Source of the DNA: Camellia lanceoleosa
Lineage: Eukaryota; Streptophyta; Magnoliopsida; Ericales; Theaceae
NCBI GenBank assembly: GCA_025200525.1
Contig: CM045761.1
Coordinates: forward strand, 139,750,223 to 139,814,222
Reading direction: 5' to 3'
Length of the DNA: 64,000 nt
The first letter of the stretch is position 1, and every line of letters begins with the position of its first letter. Position numbers and translations under genes: made by a program. A model generated the notes under the pieces. The model worked only from the letters and a program-made list of their open reading frames with translations, searched no databases and was not told the DNA's origin. Of the stretch, positions 48,147-57,718 are shown piece by piece.

Positions 48147-48154
48147 ATATAAGG
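48147..48154 (+). promoter_or_regulatory. LTR TATA box (copy 6)
   Basis: TATATAAG, 621 bp into the LTR; CT-rich initiator region at 48220-48260. Confidence 0.6.
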
Positions 48155-50003
48155 CCATCTCCTCCCCTCTTGTTAAGGGTTGAACAACTCCAGACCTAGA
48201 ATACATATATATACCTGATATATCATCCTCTCTCTCTATATTTCCCTCTCTCTCATCCTTAGTGTGTGTTTGGGAGCCTAAAAGTGCATTTTTACCTTAG
48301 TTTTGCACTAAGACACACACCATCACACCTTACTTCAACCTTGAGGGGCTTTGAGGGTTTGTTCTTGAGTTTTTGGACTGATTTTGATCAAAAGAAGAGG
48401 GCTGATCTTGCTGTTCATCAAGGGTTCTTCAAGGGTAAACTCTTTACTTTAGTTTCCTCAATCTTGCATGGACTTTTGACCTATCTTGCATGCTGATTTA
48501 AGCTTTGTGTATAACTACAAAAAGTATTGTATTTTCATGCTTTAGATCTTTCATTAAGGGTATTTTGTTTCTTGGGGTCGACCTTCCCCTCTTAGGCCCC
48601 ATTTGGCCTCTTTTAGTGCTTTTTCTTTGAGCTTTATTTATCTTTGTGTGTTAGCCTTCTCACCAATGAAATCCAGTGGATTTTCAGTGGTGAGGAAGGA
48701 GGTTTGAGGTTTTGAATAGGGGAGGGACACCCCTTTCCCCTTTGTGTTTCATTTTTGCATATTCTTGGCTCATATGGTAGCATACATGCTTAGTTGTTTA
48801 TGACTCCATTTCAGAGGCTTTTTGGGTGTTTTGGGTTATATTATATCTCTATCTCATGTGGGTTTGTTGACCCTTAGCATGTATTTTGTACTTGCTTTGT
48901 ATTCCTTCATTTTGCCTAGAAATGTATCATGACTTTTGATCACTATGCTCTCATATTTTAACTTTACTTTGTGAAGTTCTTGGCCATATTTTGTCATGTA
49001 TAAGGTCTGTTGGCCACTGATTTGGTCTTGTTTAGCATGTTTGATATAGTTGCTTTGCATTATGGATTGTGAGCCTTGAGTGTATGGGTCACCAACATGC
49101 CTAGCTTAGTCTATTATCATCATTTGGCATTGGTTGAGATCATATTTCAGTCCATGTAATGTGGTCTTACATTTTCCTTTATGTCTTTTTCAATGTTTTG
49201 AAGTGTTGTGATTTCATGCCTTGAAATGTGCATTGTGTATGCCTATGTGTTTGGGTCATTTGGGATGCCATGTGTGGGTTTTAGGGGTTTATTCTCACAT
49301 GCTATAGCACTGATTTTGTTGGTTTAAATGTCCATGTCTGTCTTCCTTTAGGCATGCTTGAGTTGGCTTTTATACCTTGGTCTTGGGCTCATTGATTGGC
49401 ATGTTTGTCTTCTATGATTGGTACCTTTGTTTTGGCATCTTTAGCTACTGTTTTTGGGATGGGCTAAGGCCCCCCTCTTCGTGGTCTACATCCACCTTTG
49501 CATGAGCATGTTGCATTACATTAGGAGTATGTTTGCATTGTATCTTACTTGCATGTTAGTTTAATGTTGAGCCATCTCACATACTTGCTGCATATTTGAC
49601 ATGCTGTGTGCCTTAGTTCATTAGCATGTTTGAGCCATGCTCATATACTTGCATTGCATTGTTTGGCTTGGGGTGTCAAGCCAAACTTGAGGGGGGGTGA
49701 GAAGTGTTCATACTACAAGTGATGTAGCACGTCTCAACTCTCGGTCGCCGAGGCCCTTGACTTTGACATGATGGGGTCTTGGTATTCATTTGTGTGTTGC
49801 ATGCATTTTCATTGAATTGCAACCTTGGCCTCTTAGGCCATCATGCATCAAAACACGCAGTTGATGGCCCGAGGATCGAGGGCCATGCTCCTTTGAGTCC
49901 ATTGCATGATAGGGAATGTGGCCATGCTTACATTTGCTTGAAATTCCATGCCATACACTGTCTGTCCTTTGTTGCTATCAAAAACCAATTTTTGCAGGGA
50001 GTT

Positions 50004-50125
50004 TTGGCCGGTCGGCTAAATTCAGTGCCGGCCAGCCATTAATTTTGGCCGATAGTAAAAAAAAGGTGGCCGGTGGTTCCTCCCTTTGGCCGGTGGTATT
50101 TGTGCTTGGCCGGTGGCATTCCCCA
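50004..50125. repeat. 20-bp-period GGCCGGT array, distal (copy 6)
   Basis: GCC cores at 50007, 50027, 50048, 50069, 50089 and 50109: steps 20, 21, 21, 20, 20 bp. The last units read TGGCCGGTGGTTCCTCCCTT, TGGCCGGTGGTATTTGTGCT and TGGCCGGTGGCATTCCCC. Confidence 0.9.
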
Positions 50126-52585
50126 ACATCCATAGAGCATATCCCAAGGCTTTTGCAGTCTTCAGAGAAGCAGGGCAGTGTAAACAGAGGCAACAATGGC
50201 ATGGTACGGGTTTTCCGGGCGAGACGGACTCGAGCATGCATCATTCGTGCATTCCGAGGCAGGGCTGCGGACCCTTCTTTCTATTTATTTGCATATTCAA
50301 TTTATTAATTGAGTTAGAAATTTTGTAATAATTAATTAGCTAGGGTAGTTAATTATTTATTCGGTTTGTAATATTTATTCGGACCCTCCGAGCGAGGGCA
50401 ATTGTATAATAAGCATGTGTGAGTGTGTGTATGTCTTCCAACCCCACGTCTTTCTTCCCTTTTATTTACTAGCTTTCGATGGTTAGTTTAGGGCATATTT
50501 AAATTAGCATACCTTATGCTAAGCATGCGTGCATTCATACATTTGTCTTGTATGCAAAGATGTTCGGCACATCATGTTAACTGCACTTGTATTCCAAATT
50601 CCAAGTTGAGTACTTGTTAGTTGCAGCATTTCACATGCCATCTTTAGGGTAGCCGAGCCTGTTCCAGCTACATCCCGCATGCGTTGCATTACCCATTTCA
50701 AACATGAACTAGGATCATGCATTGATTACTAACTAGTTTCTGTTTTGGCTTGGAGTACTAGGTGAGCTTTTTATGCTTTAGCATACCGCATGCGTGTGAG
50801 TGTCGCCATGATAGTATGATTACCATGAGGCTAGCTGTTTATATGATATAACTGCTTGAATGCCTGTGGGTGGAGGTTGAATTACCTAAATTGGAATAAT
50901 GCATCAAAACTATGAGTTTTAAGCCCACTCAAATAGTGGTAAAACCATCTTTTCTAAAGCCCACTTGTGGGTGGCAAAAACCCGCATTTGAGCTTACTTG
51001 CAAGTAGCAAGCCATTTTCAAAACAAGCATGCAATGTTTTTGTTCCAATTTAAGTGATTTAGTCTATATTTGTTTGCTGTGCACATAACACAGTAATTTT
51101 AGGCTAATAATCGGAATAAGAACGCATAATGTTTTTAAAACAAGATATCACGGTTAGTAGAGGCCGATCTTTGATCGGGCGAGAGGGGGTGCTCATAGCT
51201 GACCTTTCCCAATCGTACCCAAGTTCCCGAGCCGAGGCAACTTTGGTGATGACGGACACGTGGCCTTTGGCACCGAGTCAGGGTTTCCTAAATTCCCCCA
51301 AAATAAAATATTTAGGTGGCGACTCTGTATCTGGGGAAGCAGTCCATGTTTGGCACTTCTTTCAAAAATCTGTTTTCTCAAAATGATTTGCCAGATTTGG
51401 ACTCTTTGGTTCAGATTAAGAACCGTGACAATTTGAGTCCAAACTGTAGTAGGCCCACAGATGAACAAAACGGGACTCATCCTCCCTGGGCGTTCGGGGA
51501 CGTCTACAGGTAGCCCAAAAGCTTAGGCAAGATGGCATACACATTAGCTCATACTTAAGGCATAAAGCACAAACCCTCCAAAGCATTGAAAGAGTAAAAG
51601 ATGTGAGTGTGTGGCCACACTACATGCACTGAAATCACATAACAAATGATGCCAAATCATGCAAATAGCCCAAGCAATGCATGCTAATGACTTAGAAGCT
51701 CAAGCTAGTAAGCTAGAATGCACTATGGCTATACAAAGTGAGGCATGCATGACCAAAATAACATAAAACAGAGCTTAAGCATGGTAAAACATGAGTAAAA
51801 GCTTGCTAGAGTTGAGCCAAAATCATGCTAGAATGATGGTCTAAAGCATGATGCATGTTAGGCTAGTATGGAGGATTGCACTACGAGTGCAAGGAGCATA
51901 CAAGAGGTAATCAAACCAACCCCAGACAGAGGTATATCATGCTGAAATAAGTCCTGAGACATGCTAAGATGGAGCCAAAACATGCTTCACAAACATGCTC
52001 AAACATGAGGCCAATAATGCAAGCAACCAAGATACAAGGAGAGGGGATGACCCCCTCCTATTTGGAACCTAAAAACACACTTTCCATCACTAAAATTCCT
52101 TTGAGTTTCAGTGGTGAGAAGGCGAAAAAGAGGTAGTCCCAATAGCTTAAAAGGATAACACAAAACAAGGCCAGACAAGGCACAAGAGGGGGTAGACCAC
52201 CCGCAACACTAACAAAGCCTTAAACAAACATGTTAAGCACTTAAAATCAGAACTTTTTGTAGTTTAAAGTTAGGCCTAAATCAGCATGCAAATAGGGCCA
52301 AAAGCTTAAACAAGAACCGAGCTTTAAGGGGTTAGTTTCTTACCCCTGTAGAACAACTTCAAGGAAGCAACTCCAGCAACCTTTTTGGATTAAAAGTAGT
52401 CCCAAAACACCAAAACCAGCTTCAAGGTGCCTCAGCAACAACAGTGTGGTGTTTCACTAGGTGCTTTAGTGCAAAAGTGTGAAGAAACTACACTTTTGAG
52501 CACAATCAAGTGCAAATATAGAGAGATATATATGTTTTGTATATCAGATTTTCAGAACCTCTGGAAAGGGAGAGGGGCCTCCCTT

Positions 52586-52663
52586 CTTATAGAAATTCAA
52601 GTCCTAAGCTTGTTGGACAAGCTAAAGGCTTGAATTCAATCCCTCCATACACGTGTATGAAGG
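52586..52663 (-). promoter_or_regulatory. LTR core promoter: worn palindrome and TATA (copy 5)
   Basis: Minus-strand TATAAG at 52586-52591; CCATACACGTGTATG-type element at 52641-52663, about 50 bp upstream. Confidence 0.55.
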
Positions 52664-52734
52664 ATGAAATCTGTGCTCACCAGCTGTCACAGCTGGCACA
52701 AAAATATCTGCAAAAGAAAAAAAAAAGGCCTCGG

Positions 52735-52860
52735 CCAAAAAATATGTCCGACCATCTAAAAAGGGGGTCGACCGGCCATCACTGATGGCCGATGACAAGA
52801 AGGAAAGGCCAATAGGCACAAGTCTTGGCCGATGGGTTGTAGGGTTGGCCAATAAGCTAC
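52735..52860. repeat. 20-bp-type GGCC array, proximal (copy 5)
   Basis: GGCC/GGTCGAC units (TCGACCGGCCATCACTGA, TGGCCGATGACAAGAAGG, AGGCCAATAGGCACAAGTCT, TGGCCGATGGGTTGTAGGGT, TGGCCAATAAGC), about 20 bp apart. Confidence 0.75.
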
Positions 52861-53059
52861 CCTCTTCCCTCAGAAACAAAACCACAAGTCCTTGGTCCAC
52901 AACCAAGCACAAAACAGACAAGTTGAGAGGTTCTAAGGCAAGGCGCGTAGCCGAGACCTTCAGGAACTCAAAACGAACACAAGCATGGATGATCATCAAG
53001 TGTTCAAACAATAACGTCCAAGTCTTGAGGACGGTCAAAAATGGGTTGTCTACAGGTGC

Positions 53060-53458
53060 ATCCTAGCTCAAGAATCTGAAGAAAAGGTGGAAAAGGCCAT
53101 CTACTATTTGAGTAAGAAGATGCTGGACTGTGAGATCCGCTACACTCCCCTCGAGAAAGCTTGTTTAGCCTTGGTATGGGCTACTAGGAAGTTGAAGCAC
53201 TACTTGTTAGTTCACTCCGTAATCTTGGTTTCAAGATTAGATCCCATCAAATCTCTTTGGGAAATCGACGCTTACGGGTAGGCTAGCTTGTTGGTTGCTT
53301 CTCTTTTCTGAATTTGATCTCAAGTTTGTCACGCGTAAATCAGTTAAAGGGAGAGTGGTAGCAGAATTTTTGGCAGACCACCCGATGGAAGTGAATGAGG
53401 CAGTGGAGTATTTATTCCCAGATGAAGACATTCTGTAGGTAGAAGAGGAAACATGTAC
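53060..53458 (+). pseudogene. pol: Tat first RNase H, 3' half
   Basis: Resumes after the GGTGC duplication: CILAQESEEKVEKAIYYLSK, LEKACLALVWATRKLKHYLL, SRLDPIK. A frameshift near 53275 is followed by LLFSEFDLKFVTRKSVKGR and VVAEFLADHPM. The join shows that copy 5 entered a formerly continuous gene. Confidence 0.88.
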
Positions 53459-53969
53459 AATGTACTTTCACGGAGCATCCAATCAATACAGTTATGGAAT
53501 AGGTGCGTTGCTGGTAGCACCCGATGATTCCCATATACCCCTAGCTTTTAAACTCTTGTTCAAAGTGGCCAACAATGAAGCAAAATATAAGGCATATATT
53601 GCTGGTTTGGAAACTGCCCTAGAACTAGGGGCAATAAGGTTAGATGTCATCGGAGACTCGAAGTTGGTTGTTTCTCAAGCTAACAGAGACTGGAAAGTCA
53701 AGGAAGAGAAAATGAAGGTTTATTATCAGGCCCTCGATATTCTAATTCCAAGGTTTAAGAAACTGACGTTTATACATTTACCAAAAGAGAATAACCGGTT
53801 CGTTGATGCACTGGGAACTCTATCTTCCATGGTAGACATCTCGCTTGGAGTCAAAATGCGTCCAATCATCATTGACCGGAAATACATGCCTGCTTATGAG
53901 ACCATTGCCGCGATAGATGAGGTTCAAGACAAAAAAAACCCTGGTTTTACGACATTTGGAACTTTCTAG
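53459..53969 (+). pseudogene. Tat second (archaeal-type) RNase H
   Basis: Open frame MYFHGASNQYSYGIGALLVA, NNEAKYKAYIAGLETALELG, VIGDSKLVVSQANRDWKVKE, FIHLPKENNRFVDALGTLSS. This is the extra RNase H that marks Tat/Ogre elements. The first catalytic Asp (normally YFDGA) is His (YFHGA), so activity is doubtful; Glu in NEAKYKA and Asp in GDSKL are kept. Ends with TAG at 53967. Confidence 0.85.
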
Positions 53970-55186
53970 AAAAGGGTACTTATCCACTAGGAGCAAATGC
54001 TAAAGAGAAATGGGGAATACGGTGTTTGGCCGTCCAGTTCGTCATCTGCGGGGATAAGCTGTACAAGAAAGGCCATCTAAGAATGCACAAGCACTGTCTT
54101 AAAGAAAAGGAATCAAAGCGCCTCATGGAGGCAATCTATGGAGGAGAGTGTGGAACACACATGAATGGTGTGATGCTGGCCAGGAAGATCCTTAGGCAAG
54201 GCTATTATTGGTCAACTATGGAGGAGGATTGTATTGGTTTTGTACGGCGATGCCACAAATGCCAAATCTATGCCAATCGCATAAATATCCCACCGTCAAA
54301 CCTCTACAACATGATTTCACCAGGGCCTTTCTCAGTCTGGGGAATTGATGTTATCGGTGTAGTCTCACCAAAGGGTTCAAATGGACATAAGTTCATTTTG
54401 GTGGCGATCGATTATTTTATGAAGTGGGTGGAAGCTCAGTCTTATTCTGTGTTGAAGGCTTTACATGTGGCCAAGTTTATCAGAAACAACATCATCTATC
54501 AATACAAGGCTCCGAACGAAATCATTTCGGAAAACGGCTCACACTTAAAGAAAGAGGTGGTGGACTTGCTCAAGAAATACAACGTGGCTTTTCATAAGTC
54601 ATCGACTTATAAACCATAGACCAATGGAGCTATTGAGGCTGCAAACAAAAATGTTAAGAACATCATGCGAAAGATGGTGGAGACTTACAAGGACTGGCCG
54701 GATAAACTACCTTTTGCACTCTAGGGTTACAGAACATCAATTCGGACATCCACAGAGGCAACCCCCTATTCTCTAGTGTATGGGATGGAAGCTATTCTGC
54801 CAATTGAGATCAAAGTACCATCACTGCGAATTGTTGTTGAGTGTCAGATAGCGAAGGCAGATTGGCAGCAGAGCAGATTTGAAGAATTGATGTTATTTGA
54901 CGAGATGAGGTTAAAGGCATTATATCACATCCAGGGGTACCAGTACAAAATTGCTAGGTCTTTTAACAATAAAGTCAAGCCCAGAAATCTCAAGGAAGGA
55001 GATATAGTGCTCAAGGACAACCGAGCTCCCATCCATGACCCTAGGGGCAAGTTTCGACCCAATTGGACTGGCCCTTACATTATCAAATCTATCTGGTCAG
55101 GAGGGGCGATTATCCTTATGGATCTAGATGGCTTGGAGTTCTCACAGCCGATCAATATGGACAAATTGAAGAAATACTACCCTTGA
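53970..55186 (+). pseudogene. Tat integrase
   Basis: Zinc region CGTHMNG...RCHKCQIYANR; catalytic core WGIDVIGVVSPKGSNGHKFI (first Asp), EIISENGSHLKKEV (second Asp replaced by Glu), NGAIEAANKNVKNIMRKMVE (Glu). Two TAG stops, at 54617 and 54722, otherwise open to TGA at 55184. C-terminal VKPRNLKEGDIVLK and GPYIIKSIWSGGAIILMDL are family-typical. Likely inactive because of the stops and the D-to-E change. Confidence 0.9.
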
Positions 55187-55862
55187 GAGGCTCGCTAGGC
55201 CAAAAACCCAGAAGGGTGACCTAGGCAAAAGTTAAAGCATGAAAAATTAGAAATAAAGAAAAATAGAGCTCGCAAGGTCGAAAACCAAGAAGGGCGACTT
55301 TGGTAAAAGTTAGAGCGCAAAAGAAGAGAGTTAATACTCGAGTGAACCCAAACCGAACTACAAAGGCCTGATTCCCATCTTTGGGATACGTAGGCCACTT
55401 CATCCCGAAGTTCAACCATAACAATCTCCAACTCGACTGTCCTATCCATTTGTCTGATCGGGCCATGTTTATCCATTGTCTGTGCTTGGTTATGTTATCT
55501 TCATTTTGGCAGAAGGGCCAGTTGCAATGGAGAACAGTGACGGTGAATGCAATTGTGGATAGTTATGATTTTCTAATTTGGGATTGTACATCTTAAGGAC
55601 TGATTTCGTATGTGTCAGGTATTGAGCGTTTCTGAAAATTATTTTGAAAAGTATTAATGAAGTTGATTTTTCTCAAAATTTTATCTTTTTACAACTTAGA
55701 CCATTTTTGGGACCAAAAGGAAAATTTTTAGTACTCACAACCTTAATTCCATTTATTTCAACAGAAATACATTCTCCAACTCTCTAATTTAAATCAAAGG
55801 TTCTTTTACATCATAGAACTTGAAAAGAAAAGTCAAAGCAATAAACTAGGGGCATAGATAAG
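55187..55862 (+). other. Tat post-pol untranslated region
   Basis: Holds two diverged copies of a block (GCTCGCTAGGCCAAAAACCC near 55190; GCTCGCAAGGTCGAAAACCA near 55267) and the segment TTTGGGATACGTAGGCCACT, which recurs at this place in Tat/Ogre elements. No gene on the plus strand. Confidence 0.6.
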
Positions 55863-57148
55863 TTAGGTGGTCCTACATCCTTTGCTCGTGCTTACAGAAG
55901 TCTCTACAACCATAGTTGGCCCAAATTGTGCTTCGTCCTTAAGCCAAGCCAAGCATTCGCTGGAAAGGGCATAACTGAAGCCAACCGTAGGGGCCAGGAG
56001 CTCTCTTGTCCTCCAAGCCATGAGATACCGGGCTAAGTGCGAAGCACGAACTGGGAATGGAGCTGGATATTCCACCGCCTCTTCTGGACAGGTCTGATCG
56101 TGTCCGAAATGGCTTCTAAATCGGAATGGAAAATAGAACACAGTACGTGAGGCTAATCAACTGTATACTCGGCTGTCAAGACATGCTAGAGCTCATCTCA
56201 GTCAAGTTAAGCCAGGGGCAACGCTAGGCAATGTCACCTGTAGATCTGCTGCACATCCAGTCGCAACACCATTCCTCTAAGGGAAAGTCCACCAGCCGCT
56301 GTCAAAAGAAATAGGCTCTGGCCAAATACTCGGGGCAAGGGTCCACCGCCTTCAACTTATCCATTGGCCACACCTAGGAAGGAATAAAACATAAGAGAGA
56401 TTAAAGAATAGAGAGATGTGCGTGAAGAGAAAAGTAAGAAAAGAGTTTCGAGAAAAAAAAAATAGAGAGTGAGTGCCAAGTGATATGAAGAATCATAAAT
56501 AAAATAGGATGGGAAACAATACCTAAAGAAGCAGTGGATTCCCTGCAAACCCAGTAGTTTCTCGCTGATGGAAGGCATCTAAACCTATCAAAGTCTTAGC
56601 CAATGCCAAACCTATGCAGCTCTTACCCTCTTTGAGGCATTAGGCCACTTCTATCAACCTAATGCTGGCCCCGCCACAACTAGGGGCAAGAAGAAAGTGC
56701 GCAAGCATACATAAACAAAGGGCATCTTGCCAATAACCTTGCTAGAGAATGTCACCTCTGTCGTTGATGTCGGAAAACTGATGAATCAAGCCGGGTATAT
56801 CTAGCTCCCCGTTATGAGCCAAGGATTGAGTCTCGTGTAAAGCCCACACATCTATTCCAAAGCCTGTGCATGGCCAAAACGGGGTTGAGGCATAATCTCT
56901 TCTTTACTCCTGGACTCTATCAATGCTTGAAATTCTTCGAGCGTAGGGCACATCTTTTGCGCTCCAAAGCAAAATACATGTGTAACTGGGTTCCAGCATC
57001 AAGCAGCGGCATGAAAGAACAGAAAACAAAGCGAAGTACGGCTCAACGAAAAAAGAGCATTTATTCCGAAACCTCAAAAATTTACCTTTTTCGTGCTGTC
57101 CAAAGTAGCTATCTAATCCTTGAGCTTCTTGGCAAGGAATATCTCCAT
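55863..57148 (-). pseudogene. Tat antisense gene 2 (plant-mobile-domain-like), three exons
   Basis: Minus-strand gene inside the Tat element. Own TATA (57206-57213), start ATG at 57148 (MEIFLAKKLKD, then TAG). Likely exons 57086-57148, 56523-56953 and 55863-56373, each with GT/AG borders (AAG|GTAAAT, GCAAAAG|ATG, TTTAG|GTATTG, TTCCTAG|GTG). Readable: CPTLEEFQALIESRSKEE, PQPRFGHAQALE, HFLLAPSCGGASIRLIEV, ARYLMAWRTRELLAPTVGF, LAWLKDEAQFGP. Several stops and shifts. Resembles antisense frames of Tat elements with plant mobile (transposase-like) domains; role unknown. Confidence 0.65.
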
Positions 57149-57205
57149 TTTCAGAGGAAACAACAGTAAAAATGAAGTCTTGTCGAAGAAACAATGGTGG
57201 AAGAC

Positions 57206-57290
57206 CTTTTATAGAGGATAAGGCTGTGTAAGTGGATGCCAGCTGTCCAACCACAACACCTGGCCGGCCGACCACTTTTGTTGGCTTGGC
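57206..57290 (-). promoter_or_regulatory. promoter of antisense gene 2
   Basis: CTATAAAA at 57206-57213 lies 58 bp before the ATG; a GGCCGGCCGACC element (about 57262-57273) sits some 50 bp upstream of the TATA. It contains the same GGCCGG core as the LTR arrays. Confidence 0.5.
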
Positions 57291-57718
57291 AGCTAGTTTG
57301 TGTGGTTTTGTCCCGGTCTCTTTGTTTTGAGGTTTTGTTTTGAGTCTTTTTGTTTTTAGCAATCGTAAATAGCTGTGTTTAGGTTGTTTTTACTATTTTC
57401 CATTTATTGAGTTGTATTTTGTATTTTGGTCATTTGTTGGCTCAATATCCAGTTAAGAACATCATTCCAAGACAAGCGTTTTCAGTTTCAAATGCAGTTC
57501 CATTTTTGTTTTTATGCAACTGTGGTGCCATGCTCATGATGCAAAATAAAACTCCTTTTATAAAACTGCAAAGTTTTACCCTGATAATAGTTTTTACAAA
57601 AGAGGGAATACACGTTTTTTAAAAGAAAAAATAAAGACCTATCTGAAGCTATACAATTGCTAAGCTACCAAAACAAAAGAAAATAAGCAAAAAAGTACAA
57701 AAATCTGCATCGATCGCA
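57291..57718. other. spacer between the two antisense genes
   Basis: AT-rich, no reading frame of note; serves as 3' end of antisense gene 1 and upstream region of antisense gene 2. Confidence 0.5.

Larger units (their letters stand above)
47521..51513 (+). mobile_element. solo LTR of TGTAGAC family, copy 6 (plus), nested in copy 5
   Basis: The LTR spans 47526-51508 (3983 bp), TGTAGACACCCC to GGGGACGTCTACA, between perfect GGTAG duplications (47521-47525, 51509-51513). It lies inverted inside a copy of its own family. Landmarks: arrays 47728-47890 and 50004-50125, TATA 48147-48154, stem 51163-51178, GATGACGGACACGTGGCC at about 51248, TGGCGACTCTG at about 51317. Confidence 0.95.
45263..53059 (-). 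mobile_element. solo LTR of TGTAGAC family, copy 5 (minus), itself interrupted
   Basis: The LTR spans 45268-53054 between perfect GGTGC duplications (45263-45267, 53055-53059), splitting RNase H between STMGC and ILAQESEEKVEK. Removing copy 6 leaves 3799 bp. Landmarks: TATA 52586-52591 (-), worn palindrome 52641-52663, proximal array 52735-52860, stem near 45626, GGCCACGTGTCCGTCATCA at about 45539. The distal array is absent: relative to copies 4 and 7 some hundreds of bp are deleted at about 46740. Confidence 0.93.

Noticed and set aside
49998..50125. Evenly spaced repeats that could be mistaken for a CRISPR array
   Set aside because: Repeat core is only 6-8 bp with about 12-bp spacers, in a eukaryotic LTR; no cas genes or leader.
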